A stretch of 64,000 nucleotides of DNA from Dastarcus helophoroides (GCA_028583605.1 CM053327.1:20075629-20139628), one strand, 5' to 3'; positions 1 to 12,712 are shown, counted from the first letter of the stretch. The notes: generated from the letters alone by a model not told the origin. Made by a program: numbers and translations.

Positions 1-2
1 CG

Positions 3-686
3 AGAGAAAATACTAGGAGAATACTATACTCAGTTACGCAGTCCATAATGATGTACTGGCACACCATATGGAAACGGGCGCTGACAAAGAAAGCTTATAA
101 AAACAAGCTGATTAGTGTACAAAGGAGAACCGCCCTAAGAATAATAAGTGGATACAGAATCATATCCTTAGAAGCAGCCTTAGTTTTAGCTAGAATAACA
201 CCTGTAGACCTATTAGTAGAAGAAAGAGGTAGGATCAGAGACGGAGAAACTCGGGCCACAGCACATAACATAACAATAGAGAAGTGGCAAGAAAGATGGC
301 GAGCTAATACAGGGAAAGCAGAGTGAACAAAACGATTAATTCCGGATATCACCCCATGGATAACTAAACAATGGGGAGGAGTTAACTACTTTCTTACCCA
401 AGTGTTATCAGGACATGGAAGTTTCCAGGCGTACCTAAAACGATTTACACACAGTGACACATCTAGATGCATATACTGAGATAAAAAAGATAATGTGAAA
501 CACTCGGTTATTGAGTTTGAAAGTTTGAAGGAAGAAAGGGAGGAAGCCGAGAGATTTGTTGGAATACTAACGCCGCAAAATCTGGTAATCAAGATGCTAC
601 AATCCAAAGAATTCTGGGATGAAATTGGCAAATTTATAACCAAGATAATACCAAAAGAACGGAAAGACATGGAACAAAGAAGGTAA
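3..686 (+). pseudogene. LINE reverse-transcriptase C-terminus (R1/Jockey group), broken
   Basis: The C-terminal part of a non-LTR retrotransposon polyprotein, open from the window edge and in one frame to a TAA at 684-686. Two TGA codons (324-326 and 477-479) interrupt it; the first stands where Trp is expected. The run KLISVQRRTALRIISGYR, followed by ARITPVDLLVEER, is typical of the region after the RT thumb in R1/Jockey-type elements. Further on come a WQERW segment, a GHGSFQAYLKRF segment and a Cys-x2-Cys (CIYC) with a following KHSVIEF, the degraded CCHC motif at the end of these proteins; the third ligand (usually FEC) reads IEF. The frame is otherwise kept, so decay is recent to moderate. 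RT catalytic motifs lie outside the window. Confidence 0.88.
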
Positions 687-950
687 AGAAAACCAAGAAA
701 ACCAAGTAACTATCTAAAGGTCTTTTTTGAAGTAATACTCCGACGGGTAGTTCCGAAGAGAAAGCAGTCTCTGGAGAAGGGAGGAGGAGTTTTAGTCAGT
801 AGGAGTCTGACACTCTCCACCCACGTGGATAGAAGCCCATGAGGGGTTTCCCCTCCTCATCGGAAAATAAACTTCTACTACTGCTATATACATATACTAT
901 ATTAGTACTATTTTTACTTTAATTTCCATTATCTTTCACATGTATATAAA
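687..950 (+). other. 3' UTR and tail of the LINE
   Basis: Directly follows the LINE stop codon. It is more GC-rich than its surroundings and contains a hairpin-prone stretch (GAGGGGTTTCCCCTC, about 840-855). It grades into AT-rich sequence after about 890. The exact 3' end and any target duplication could not be fixed. Confidence 0.5.
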
Positions 951-1150
951 ATACGCAGGTGTTCCATTTAAAAAATTGTAACTTTGAGATAAAACTCAAA
1001 GACGTTATGTTCAATTGGTTGTTTTTGGTATCGCCGTAACTCATAATCGCCGTAAAAATGCACTGTTAAAAAATTGCTAATTTAACCGAATTTGTCTTTT
1101 TAAAAATAACAAAGTTAGAAATAGTGCCGACTTAATTTTGGACATCCCGT
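951..1150. mobile_element. Small TA-flanked MITE, family J copy 1
   Basis: The left part (CGCAGGTGTTCCATTT, then an AAAATTGTAACTTTGAG run) aligns by eye with a second copy near 17274. The right end reads CGGGATGTCC on the opposite strand followed by TA. Both ends abut TA. No coding content. Boundaries are approximate. Confidence 0.4.
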
Positions 1151-3160
1151 ATTAGTGAGAAAAAAATATCCAATATTTCTTATTGTTGGGAGCAAAAAGC
1201 AATAACCAAAGTAATTTGAGTCACCATTGCTAACAAATCCAATAAATTTGAAAAGATGAACTCTAATCGAATAACGATGTTACAAAGGGTCTCCTTAATA
1301 AGAAACATACGTATTACCATGTTAAACGTATTTGACTTGTTGATAGTATAGCCTGGCGTGTCGGATGCAATTTCTAGCTAATATATCTAACAGGCTAAGA
1401 GCAAAAGACCGAACCCCACAATAATATAACTGAAGCAGAAACCCTTGTATCTTTCATCAAGTAAGATGAGCCGATAAGCATATTATAACTGTGATGTTAC
1501 CAATTAAATCTGATATCTTTACTGCTACAAACATCTGTGTAATTATATTCTTTTAACAATCTAGCGCGCTTTACGTTTTTTAATAATTTGTATCAGTGGC
1601 ACTATATTAAATTCTTAAATACTTAAGAGTCAGGAAAATCTGCAACACTGCTGAAGTGTACCGTACCCAGGGTTACTAGTGTTACTATACCACACTGTGT
1701 TATTGAAAAGTGTGGATAGCTTGTTCGAATAGAGCCTGTAAAGAACAGGACGATTCATATAAGAGAACGGTTTTTTTGAGCTCGAAATGCACATTTTCCA
1801 GTTTCAATAAAAATAGTGAATTTTAACTTTGACCATTTTAGAATTGTCACAAAATTTGGCTAATTGAAAGTTTTTTTAAAACAAGAATAAAATTATGCTA
1901 AAAGACCTTGTCTTCTTTTATTTTGCAAACGGGCTTGAATCCCGCTTCAAATTTTTAACTTACCACTACCATGTCTCTATAACCAAGGATCAAAATCGGT
2001 TCTGCATCGCCTGGTTCTGGAACTTAAAATTTTAATTACTCTTGGTATAAATGGAGTTGTTAATTTTGATTTGAATGAAATGAAACTGTAAGTTCGGTTT
2101 AAATGAAAACAATACTCCAACCTCCAACAACCGCATTGTGATTCAATGACACGTGCAACATTCTGTAGTGTATTTAAAAAGACACTTTTTCAGCGACTGT
2201 ATAATTCTCGGCCGCATTGCAGACACGTTCCTATTACCATAAACATTTTTATTCCCTATTTAATAAAGCAAATAAAAGGATTCGTTCCTATTTATATAAA
2301 GCTTACGAAGAATATTTTAGCACGTTTTAAAATTTAGAGATTTTAAATTAGAATGCAACTGAAGTGCTTTATAAATATTGTACCCAATGCAGCAACATAT
2401 GCTTTTAATGATTAGCAAACCTACCCTATGTTATTTTAAAATTTAAGCGGGTTGTTTCTCATGACGGGGTCTTTGCCTCTTCAAAATATATAAGGAATTC
2501 CTTTATGTATAAACAATTTTTTGATTATCCTTATTTTTCCGTTTGCTATTTTAAATTGCATACTATAAGATTTAAGAAAAAGATAAAAATTATTCTATTA
2601 TATTGTTCTTTTTGTGACTTTCTCTTTCAATAAATAAGAGCGTTTTTCATACTACAGAGAAATCTCTCTTAAACGGACGCCTTCGGGATTGCTGAAATAC
2701 ATGTCAGCCTAATGGAGATGTCCGATCACGAAACTGTAGCCAAATATTGTTTGATTACCTACTGATTATTTATGCTTCTTCAATATCATTAGAAATATTT
2801 ATGGTCAACTTGAGCAAAATCGACAGTCATTATCATATCCTAATATTAATCTGTTATTGGTGCTGATAAATTTTTCTAAATCATTGTCACCAATGCATTC
2901 TGCTTCAAATATTTTCCATATTGCTAAAAAATCATTGTATTTCCTAGTACTATGATTATTATAAGTCAACATCTACTACTAATACATTTATAGCTTTGGC
3001 TAAGATCTTGATTACGATAGAAAGATTCGACTTATCTAACCAGAATCCTAACCAAAGTTACATTATAGAGTGCTTTAAAATTTATTTAAAGTTTTAATCT
3101 AGTGAATTAAGATTTAGCATAAAATTTCATGACAGAAAAGCCACTTGAATATATTTTAGC
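1151..3160. other. AT-rich DNA without recognised features
   Basis: No convincing coding frame, terminal repeat or RNA gene seen. A short frame at 2146-2337 has no recognisable motif and looks like chance. Confidence 0.5.
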
Positions 3161-3164
3161 ATAC

Positions 3165-3488
3165 TTTTGCGCGTTATCGGTTCGAATGATTAAAACTGTG
3201 AATTGTAATCACTTTATTTCAAAACTGAACTCGGAACACTACAATCGTAACTTACTAACACTGTTTAATTAACTAACTTATTCATTGACTTCTGACTAAC
3301 CTGAGGGAAAGTCGACCGCCTTATATAGGTCGCGTTTCGGGTTCTAGAAGGAACAAGCAGATAAGGCTTATCGTTGGCCGAAATTTCTGGAACGCTTATC
3401 TGCCATTGCATTTATCATCGCGGCCGCTTCCCTTTATCAAATTTTCTAGAAAATTTCTAACTAAATTTTATAATTACATTTTGTTACA
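3165..3488 (-). mobile_element. Solo LTR, gypsy-type, copy 1
   Basis: On the minus strand this 324-bp unit starts TGTAACAAAATG and ends GCGCAAAA, with a perfect 4-bp duplication (plus strand ATAC at 3161-3164 and 3489-3492). It aligns by eye with a second LTR at 44795-45100, sharing the start, a GGGAAGCGGC block, a TATA box region (plus-strand TTATATAGG, about 3321-3329), a TTTCCCTCAG block and a polyadenylation-like GAAATAAAGTG. No internal retroviral-like genes adjoin it, so it is a recombined solo LTR. The 4-bp duplication fits gypsy-type integrases. Confidence 0.8.
3380..3393. promoter_or_regulatory. Heat-shock-element-like triplet in the solo LTR
   Basis: GAAATTTCTGGAAC reads as three alternating units (GAA, TTC, GAA) at the 5-bp spacing of a heat-shock factor site. 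A second two-unit site (TTCTAGAA) lies at 3342-3349. Both are upstream of the LTR TATA-like box on the minus strand. Function is inferred from motif only. Confidence 0.4.
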
Positions 3489-3746
3489 ATACTGTCTTTA
3501 AGGATAAAAACAGACATTTACAAAAATAGTTAAAATGTCCTTTTTTCTGGGCTCAATTTTCCGCTAAGATTCATTAACCATTTTGCCATTATAACGGATG
3601 TTTTCCATGCATCATACAATTTATTAGCAATACAGTTATTAAGCTCTTTGTAACTTATCAATAACTAATGATATTTCCTTCTTTGAAATCATATTTTCAT
3701 TTTTCACGTCCACAACCTGTCTAACAGAGCGTCTCCATTGAATATA

Positions 3747-5110
3747 CAGGGTGGATCATAAGTAATGGTACAAAGAGCAATGGTGGATTTTTCGAATAAA
3801 AATAATGTGATTTAGCTACTTTTACCTTTTACCAAAAGTTGATATTAACAGAGATACAGGGTGTCTAAGTTGAAACAAACATTTCGACTTTTTCGTATAA
3901 TCATGGAATAAATTGTAATAAAGGCACGAAATTTGGCACAACGGAGTTTCTTAAGTCGACAAACTATAATATGCTAACATATTACCAATAGCTGATAGAG
4001 GGCGCTACCTGCGCTATCCTGCCTAATTTTAAATTATCATAACTTTTTTGTGGACCCACGTATATTAATTTTAAATGGGTTATTTTATTTGCCCATCTTT
4101 CTTTCTGAAAGTTGATACGAGCAACCGTTTCCAAGATATTTGCCTTTAAAGCTTGACGTGCGTTGGTTTTAAATTACTATGATATTAAATTTTCGAAGTA
4201 GGCTTGAAATAAAAGTAATCATAAGACAGCTTTGAAACTAATTTATGTTAAATATTACTTTGCTGATAATATTATTACCTAAATTTTGAAAATCTCAATA
4301 AAGAAAATCCAAAAAATCAAGACGCAATTTATTTTCTAACATAAAGTTGCGACATGATCTCTGAGTCCGCACAAAAAAATTTTAATAGCCTGGGTGATCA
4401 AAGCAGCTATTTGGAAATGAATTTCAATAAAGGACAGCCAGATTCTTAATTGTTTACAATCCCTTTACATGAAAAAGCTCATTTCCCACATACTTATTTT
4501 TGAAAATAAATTTTGTTTTGGTATTTTAATTAAATTTGCTTCAGAAATTTAAAAAATACGTGTAAGTAATAATGTCAGTAGAGTAATATTTGATATAAAC
4601 TATGTTAGAGTCAGTTTTAATACTTTTATTTTGAAACCTACTGCGAAAAATTCACATTTACATAACTTAAAATAAACGTACGTCAAACTTTGAAGGCAAA
4701 TATCTTGAAAACGGTTACTTGTATCAACATTTAGAAAGTATACCTTTTTTATATAAAAAATAGAGGTAAATAAAAATATCTATTTAAAATAAGTGTACAT
4801 GAAGGCACAAAAAAGTTATGATGCTTTAGAATAATACAAGGTAGCGCAGGTGGCGCCCCCTATGAGTTACTGACAATCTGTTAGCAAATTAGAATTTCTT
4901 GACTAAAGAAACTCCCCTGTACCAAATTTCTTGTCTATAGTGCAATGTGTTCATCAGTTATGCGAGAAAATCAGAATTTTTTTTCAACTTTGAGACCTTG
5001 TATCTTTGTTAATATCAACTTCTGGTATAAGGTAAATGTGGCTAAATCACGCTATTTTTACACGGAAAATCTGCTCTTGCTCCATGTAGTGTTACTTATG
5101 GTCCACCCTG
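3747..5110. mobile_element. Palindromic (fold-back) DNA element A
   Basis: A 1364-bp element flanked by TA on both sides (3745-3746, 5111-5112) with ends CAGGGTGG and CCACCCTG. The outer roughly 565 bp of each side are imperfect inverted copies (3747-4310 against 4540-5110), leaving a short centre. No transposase remains. TA duplication and CAGGG ends suggest mobilisation by a Tc1/mariner-type transposase. Each arm carries a GC-rich island (AGAGGGCGCTA at 3997-4007; its counterpart near 4851-4862) inside otherwise AT-rich sequence. Confidence 0.88.
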
Positions 5111-5112
5111 TA

Positions 5113-7550
5113 TTTTTGGCAAATAGTTTTTTAATGTTGAGTGTTTTTTTATTTAAAAAACTTTCACATCTCGAGATGTGTAACGAGTCAAAATAACGTT
5201 TAAGAAATAATTTTATCGTTTTGTATAACAATACCGACCGCGCCAACCCAAAGGAGAGTCCGCTCAACAGAGGTTCACTTATATGGAACTTTCCATTTTA
5301 CAATTCAGTACTATGTAATAGGCTGCAGCTGCAGTGGTTAAATCGAAACTACCAAGAGAGTTTTACTACCTTTAGTAGAAGTAAAAATTCGTCCCTAGTA
5401 CGTCACTGCTACGTAACCAAATCATTACTAATAGCAGCTCCCTTTTGCAGCGTTTTCAGTGCCGTGGGAGATATTGCTTCAAGCAAAAGAAGTAAATCAA
5501 AAAAAATATGCAGAATTACCTAACTAAAATTTAATATACATATTTCAACATGATGATGCACTGATCAGGAATTTTTTGATGTTGTACTTTATGACTTTGT
5601 AGATTTAGCTTTAGAAGAGTATTCGCCACATAGCCGGAATCTCTCTTCCTCTGATTATACACACATAATACATACTTAAGTAAAATACATATGAACACAA
5701 TATTGCATAAATAAAATTGCAACTAAATAACATTTTTACCATTCAATATTTGATTGGCAAAATAACTTAATTGAAGATGTTTTATTTTTCATACTTATGA
5801 TGTGCATGTGTAATAAATGGATAACATAAAAATATCCCTCAATGAGGGTAAATGTAGGAAAAATAATTGCTTTTTAATAACTTTTGGAGATATTCTATAT
5901 ATTCCATTTGTGACAAAATTGGGAAGTTTTTTATAAATACTGTTCAGGATTATCTTATGATAGTAAATTAAATAAACAGATCATTTTTATATTGTCTAGT
6001 TAAAATGGATGAAGTGTATAGTAATATAGTAGTACTAACATTCATTGATTTGATTTTTAGCATTTTTTGTATCTAATTTCAAGCAGAAATGTAATGTAAT
6101 TTTATCTAAGGTTACTAAACCCTTAATTGTTTTTCATGGTGATTTGCTAAAACTTCTGTTGTATATATAGCTGCATTTCGGAGTATATTCTTTGGTGGTT
6201 TTAGATAGTAAATTCCATAATAAAGTTAGTGGACAGGTTTATAAGACCGAAGGGCCAGTGGATCTGAAGCAGCATGTGCGGCATCCGGCCAATAAGATAA
6301 TAAAACTCAGTGCTTAAGCCTTGCTGGACAAAGCCTTGGCTGAAGTAAATTGCTGGCCCGGATTACTTGGATTTGTTTAAGAGCCTAGCGTACCTGAAAC
6401 CAAAGCGTCGTCCTCACCACAAGGTAATTTCTCCGTACGTGACTTACAGTTCAATTCTGTTACTTTGTTTCTGACAAATGATCAGTTTCAAACTTAAATC
6501 TTTAGTAAAAAAAAAGACAAAAAATCATAGACATACGTATTATAATAAAAGTAACAATGGATTTGAAGCACTTATAGATGAACATTGTTCACCCTTTTAG
6601 TAAATAATGTTTTCAATTTTTCGTAAACAAAAAAATTTAGACTTTGTACACTATATTAACAGTAAGATCAGTTACATATGCACCGAACAATTGTTACATT
6701 AAAAAATACGTTTTACTATTTTGCAAAACTCAACCTCTTGAAAAACATTAAATGTGATATAAGAACGCTAGATTCGTTCTCCTGTCACCTTTCCAATGAA
6801 AGGCCGCACGCTATAATGTTGCATTAAAAAAACTTGGGGATGGTTGCCGCCGTCCCTAAAAGACTACATTTAGCTTCATGAAAAAGGAAGGTAAATACAT
6901 TCAAATGTTGGCGCGTCTCATTAATTTTTCTACAGCCTGGGTACAATCAAATATAGCCTAATTTATGTTTATGTATTTTAAATCTGACTTTTCTGGTTAA
7001 TTTCGTTTCGTGTCATATTATGTGTCAGTCTATTGTATTAGTTTCTGATGGGTAGGTAAAAAGTTTCTTTTTTACATTTTAATAAAAATTGTTCTTCTAA
7101 ATTTCTTAATTTAACACGTATCAGTCTAGTTATTTATCATTGATTGTTAAGTAGAATGGATTTGGATGGATGTGGTGTTAAAACAAGAACGCGGATGCAG
7201 ATAGCAGGTACACGAAATCTTCAATACTAACTAAATATCCTGACCATGGCATTTTTCGGTGTAATGGCACCCGAATAGGGAAACAAATTACGTGAATTTT
7301 TTAATGCCACAGTTATTCCTAAATGTGGATTCCTCCAGTAAGGGCATTTTAGATTATGAAAAGAAATATAGAGTATATTGTTAGATATTTAAAATAACTC
7401 GTATAAACCTATGAGAGAAGTTGACGTCAATAATGATGTCAGTAAAACCTCTACTAGCATCCCATAAAAAATAAAAAACTACATGAAAATTCATTTGGTT
7501 CGAGAACCTAACGACGATGCAATTTCGATTAGAATTTTCCGTAATCACGA
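5113..7550. other. AT-rich DNA, no recognised gene
   Basis: No gene recognised. A frame at 5221-5523 has no known motif. A GC-richer patch at about 6200-6425 ends in a splice-donor-like CACAAG|GTAATT, but its frames are interrupted and no family is recognised. Confidence 0.4.
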
Positions 7551-7556
7551 TTCAGC

Positions 7557-7840
7557 ATTCATAAAAAACATTCGTCTTACTTGGAAAAATTAACAAATCG
7601 AAACAGAATCGCAGATACTTGAGCACAGAAAATCCACCTTGGATAATGGAGGCTTTTATTCAATATTCTGAAAAGATAAATGTTTGGGCTGGAGTTATAA
7701 ATTTTTAAATTATCGAACTATATTTCTTTGATAGTAAATTAACTGGCGCGCCTTACTTGAATTTTTTGCAAGAATACTTTTTCCAGATGATGACAATCTT
7801 AATGATGACAATCTTAATGATAGAAATATCCATTTTCCAA
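7557..7840 (+). pseudogene. IS630/Tc1-like transposase relic
   Basis: Reading one plus frame with a stop gives, in order, a RRYLSTENPPW segment, EKINVWAGV, a stop, then YFFDSKLTG and YLNFLQEY. This order matches the block between the first and second catalytic aspartates in the IS630-like transposase at 29776-30364 (EKLNVWAGI, FFIDRDLNG, YLTLLQDN), so both belong to related families. Neither catalytic Asp is preserved here with confidence. No terminal repeats were found around it. Element B begins about 130 bp downstream but is a different repeat. Confidence 0.6.
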
Positions 7841-7967
7841 CATGTTTTTCCAATAAATTATTAAGTTTAGCTAAAGGCACTGGTTCATAACATCAATAAC
7901 AAGTGCTTTTTAACAAGGTTTTAATCAGATAATGATTTTTTTCATTAATGTAAAGAAACATTATACA

Positions 7968-9380
7968 GGTTGAACCAAACTTCATTTCCACTACAGAGAT
8001 CTCGGAAAACATTAGAGATACAAGGAAGCTTAAATGGGCAAAGTAGGATTTAATGTCCTAACAATATTCCACTGAAAAAATAATTGAATTCCAATTCGTC
8101 TTGATTTTATTTAGAAAAAACTCAAAATCGCCTTTTTTAATAATTAGCTGTAACTTGTTCATTTGAAGTCCGATCGAAAAAAATTAAAAACTGTAATTAT
8201 TTGTTTTTTAGGTCTTTTCATTAACGTACGTTATTTTTTTTTTTCTAAATTTAACTGTTTCTGAGAAAATTATACAAACTTTGTTATTTATTAAGGAAGC
8301 CATATTGATTTTTTTCATTTTCGAATTCAGTATATTTTTCTGATTAATTTGATATATGTCATGGCATATTTCAAATGGTTAAATAAGTTAGTTTATTATT
8401 TAAAAAAAATAAATCATAGTAGGTAGTGTAATCGCTATAGCTTTTACTAAAAAAAAATACAGTCCTTAGAAAAGCAATAGTTATTTTTAAAAAACCAAAA
8501 ATATTGCAAAAAACTGTATAATATTGAAATATTTATTATTACTCGTAACGTGCATGATTCCCTTTAAATGACGTAATTCTCAGAACATTCTAAGAATTTT
8601 ATTAGGAGCGATTTTCCCATGACTCATACCCAAGTGTGCGTTCTAGACTTCTCTAGAAGTTAAGTATTCTAAGACGGATAAGGTGTATAAATATGTGAGT
8701 TATTTTTAATATCAGTTTGTTAGATATTTAACCCTACAAGGAGTATTCAAGGTTAAAAGAATTTTTTTAAAAATTGCCGATAACATTTTTAGAACATCTA
8801 CCTTTTTATAGAATTACGCCATTTAAAGGGTTGTATGCATGTTACGATTATACTAAAAAATGTTTCAATATTGCACAGTTTATTTTTGGTTTTTCAATAA
8901 TTATTTTCGTAATTAGGTACTGTATTTTTATTATTAAAAGTTGTGGCACTTGCATCGTCTGCTATAATTTATTTGTTTAAAAATAATAAATTAATTCATT
9001 TAATCTATTTTGTCACACTTGAACTATGGCATGTCATATATCAATTTAATCAGAAAAGTATGCTGAATTCAAAAATAATAAAATTCAATATGGCATCCAT
9101 AAGAAATAACAAAGTTCACATAATTTTCTTGGAAACAGTTGACTTTAGAAAAAAATTAGGTACATCAATGAAAAGACCTTAAAAAACAACTCATAACAGA
9201 TTTTTTTTAATCACGCTTTAAATAAACAAGTTACAGCTGATTTTTAAAAATGGCGATTTCAGTTTTTTCTAAATAAAATCAAGACGAGTTGGAATGCCAT
9301 TGTTTTGCCCATTTAAGCTTCCTCGTATCTCTAATAGTTTACGAGATCCCTGCAGTGGAAATCAAATTTGGTTCAACCTG
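7968..9380. mobile_element. Palindromic (fold-back) DNA element B
   Basis: A 1413-bp element flanked by TA (7966-7967, 9381-9382), ends CAGGTTGAACC and GGTTCAACCTG. The arms, about 500 bp each (7968-8480 and 8870-9380), are imperfect inverted copies with shared blocks such as TCTTGATTTTATTTAGAAAA and GCTTAAATGGGCAAA. No transposase remains; frames at 8774-9182 lie inside the palindrome and look like chance. Confidence 0.87.
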
Positions 9381-9382
9381 TA

Positions 9383-9740
9383 TACCCTTTTTGATTATGA
9401 TGAAGTTGATTATCAAAATAAGTAATTATTCATTGTATTAAAAAACGGATTGATGTATGTGTTTTAATAAATCCTGTAAACTATTTTATTGGAGACAAAA
9501 AAAATGTCATTAACAGTTTACGAACAGTTTTATGTGATAATCTGTTTGTTGAGTCAAGCCAAAATTTTATTTTTTGAAATGTACCGTTAGGGCACAAACT
9601 GATTTTGTACAGAGCATTTTCACGAAGAGTCGACTATATGCGAATAGTTGACTCCACTACTTCCTTTTTTTAGAAATATAAAATATTTGATAACTGCACT
9701 CGGAAGTGACAAGTCGTATTATGAATATACGGAAAATATA
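9383..9740. other. Spacer between elements B and C
   Basis: AT-rich, nothing recognised. Confidence 0.5.
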
Positions 9741-10603
9741 TAAAGGGTGAGTCAGAAAGAATGAGCCAACGTTTGACTGGAGATACTGCACACCAAAATA
9801 TTACAATTGAGCTCAATATGCCTTATACTAATGTCGCTGATTTAAGAGATACCGGGTGTTAAAAGTTTAAATTTTATTCTGAAATTTCTCAATAATTGAG
9901 AAAATTTTGATGCTATAAATTTAATTTGGGAATTTTATGTTTTTGGATGTAAGAATTACGAATTTTAGGTTTATTTTGTCTTTGCCCTTAGAGTGCGCTA
10001 TTTTCACATTATTATTTACGTAAATTAAAACATATTTCTTTAGGTTTTTAAGTTATGCTTTATGTAGGACAATATTATAAAAGAACGAACAATTCTACAA
10101 AGAAAAGGTATTTTTGTTTGGGTCGCCTAAAGCTATTGGTTTTTGAGTTATTTGCATTTAAAAGGTGCAACGTAATTTTTTTAATTTTTTTATTTTTAAA
10201 ATATGCAAAGATACGGAGAAGGAATCAAAGCCGCATTAAATAACAATTAAAATTACTAGTATAAGAGACAATAACAAACTTCAAATCGAATGTTGGAAGT
10301 GTTTACCACCTACTTCAATATATTTTAAATTTCATTTTCTTAAATGTCAAAATCAAAATTTCCATATTATTTTTAAATGTATTTGCGGCTTCTTGGATTA
10401 TTTACCGCAACTCCTAAAGATAATTTAATTCTTCTGAAAAACTGAATTCCTCAAATTTGAAGAAATATTAGAGGAAAGTCACCAAATATGGAATAGTATC
10501 CTAATGTGGAATACCTTAATTTCTCTAAAAATATAAGTGTGAAACGCAACACACGACCATCTTTTGTTTCATTCGGTCTTTTTACTACCGCATTCACACC
10601 ATC

Positions 10604-10674
10604 GTGTCAGTTGCGCGAACGCTACACGTGTGGCAGGCGTGTTTTGTTTTGTTGTCACGCAGAAAATTTTAAAG
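10604..10674 (+). promoter_or_regulatory. Candidate core promoter and 5' UTR exon of the pogo element
   Basis: A TCAGTT at about 10606 fits the arthropod initiator consensus and sits in a locally GC-rich stretch. About 65 bases later comes AAAG|GTAAGT (exon end 10674), a near-perfect splice donor. The matching acceptor TTTTTAG ends at 10957, one base before the ATG. This predicts a 283-bp 5' UTR intron. Confidence 0.4.
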
Positions 10675-10958
10675 GTAAGTAATAAATGAGTATTACCAGT
10701 TATTAGGTATGTATACATAAGTGTTATACTATTTAGTATATCGATATTATGTTTATTTCAACATTTTGTGATCTTCAGTCATTAAAATATTGTGACTTGA
10801 AAAAATATTTAGACGAGTTTGAACTAGTATAAAAATCCAAATATGGACAGTCGTCGGTGTCTAATTATGGAATATTCCATAATTAGGTCTTTATATTTCA
10901 CATGATAGGTACTTGCTACTATTTCTTTAAAAAATTATATGTTATGTTTGTTTTTAGA

Positions 10959-12712
10959 ATGTCGGCTTCACAATCAACCAAGAAACGAAAAATCTGGGAT
11001 GAAGAAAAAATGGCAGAAGCTATAAAATTCGTCCGGGGAAAGAAAATGGGATATTTGAAAGCGGCACTAGCATTTTCAAGTGCCTAGGACAACTTTATTT
11101 CGTTTATGCCAACAAGATGAACAGTCTCCAGAAGTGGCAGCAGCTACTACATTAGGACGAAAAACTATATTGGGCTCCGAACTTGAACGTCAGCTAGTAG
11201 AATACATATTAATGATGGAGAGCAAGTTTCACGGTTTAACAAGAACTGATCTTCGCCGTATGGCGTATATGCTAGCAAAGCGAAACAACTTGCAGAATCC
11301 CTTCGGTAAATCAGGTATGGCTGGAAAAAAGTGGTTAAAGTTATTTTTAAATCGTCATAAAGATAAACTTGCGATAAGAAGACCAACTGGTACATCTTTT
11401 GCCAGAGCATTTGGATTTGATAAAGAAAAAGTGGATGCTTTTTTCAACCTCCTTGAAGAGCTTTACACTAAAAATAATTATCTACCAAATCGAATTTACA
11501 ACGTGGATGAATCAGGCCTCACAATAGTACAAAGTAAGATACCACAAATCATCGGTCACAAAGGTAAACGCCAGATAGCTGCATTGACATCAGCAGAAAG
11601 AGGATCTCTTATGACAATAGTTGTTTGCATGAATGCTACTGGTCATTTTGTGCCACCGTTCATTATTTTTCCCAGAAAAAATATGAGTGCTCAGCTAATG
11701 AGGCTGTCCTCCAGGATCAGTCGGAGTTGCACATCCATCAGGGTGGATTCAAATGAACATCTTTACAGACTGGTTCAGGCACTTAGATATTGCTAGGGAA
11801 AATAACGTGGACATAGTTTCGTTACCTCCACATACGACTCACAAATTGCAGCCGTTAGACAAGACTTTCATGGGGCCATTAAAAACATACTACAGTGAGG
11901 AAATACGCATGTGGATTAGAAACAACAACAGACCTCTAAGTCCATATGATATTGTGGAGCTGTTTGGCAAATCCTATTTGAAAGTACAAACAGGTGAAAT
12001 TGCAGCCAACTGGTTCAAAGTCACTGGATTATGGCCTTTAAATAAAAATGTGTTCAGTGATGTGGACTTTATTGCTGCGCAACAAAATGCTGTAAGAGAC
12101 GGTTGTACAACCAATATCACTCCACTGGAATCAAGATCTGAAACTGGTCAAGTTCTGATAGAAATACCTGTACCAGAAACAACTGCTAATGTACAACCTG
12201 AACCTGCACCCTCGACTTCCGGGCTTAATCGCAGCAGTTTGGGTCAGGTGTCTCCGCATGCCATAAGTCCAGCACCAGAGAAACGAAGAAAAGTATCTAA
12301 CAGAGGAAGAAAAGCTGCTGTAGCAGCAGTCATAACATCTTCACCCTACAAAAATGATTTAGTAAATAAAAATATGAAGAGACAAGAAAAAGAAAGTAAA
12401 TTAGTCAAGACAAAGAATAAGAAGAAAACTGCGAAGAGAAAGAAACAAACGAAGAAAAATAAGGATGATTGGCAAGAAGAAGACTCTGAGGAACAGGACG
12501 ATATCCAGTTTCATGAAGGCAGTGAACATGATGAGTTGATGGACCAAGTATCTCCTGACTCTGCTGATGCAGAATGTATGTTCTGTTCAAGACTTTTTTC
12601 CATGGATAAAAGTGGAGAAAGTTGGATTAAATGCTTAATGTGTGGGCTCTGGGCACATTATGATTGTGCTGGTCCAGAGTTTGATACTTGGATCTGTGAC
12701 TTTTGCAAGTGA
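10959..12712 (+). pseudogene. pogo transposase (CENP-B HTH, DDE, PHD finger), frameshifted
   Basis: Starts at ATG 10959. The N-terminus has a psq/CENP-B-type helix-turn-helix (WDEEKMAEAIKFVRG to about TTLFRL), then a second DNA-binding region (GLTRTDLRRMAYMLAKR), then the DDE domain: first Asp in YNVDESGL, third acidic residue in QPLDKTFM. A one-base insertion near 11080 and a net +1 shift near 11700 break the frame; reading through them restores homology. The segment expected to hold the second catalytic Asp (LDGHxSH type) is absent: WFRH runs directly into LDIARENN near 11783. A lysine-rich linker (about 12360-12460) leads to a Cys4-His-Cys3 PHD-like finger (C-x2-C, CLMC, H-x2-C, CDFC) at 12575-12712. 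The protein is therefore inactive as a transposase, although the last 319 codons remain open. Confidence 0.9.

Noticed and set aside
5221..5523. 100-codon plus-strand open frame
   Set aside because: No recognisable motif, unremarkable composition and no relation to a repeat; most likely chance.
8774..9182. Two open frames between 8774 and 9182
   Set aside because: They lie inside palindromic element B, are Ile/Phe/Asn-rich and have no family resemblance.
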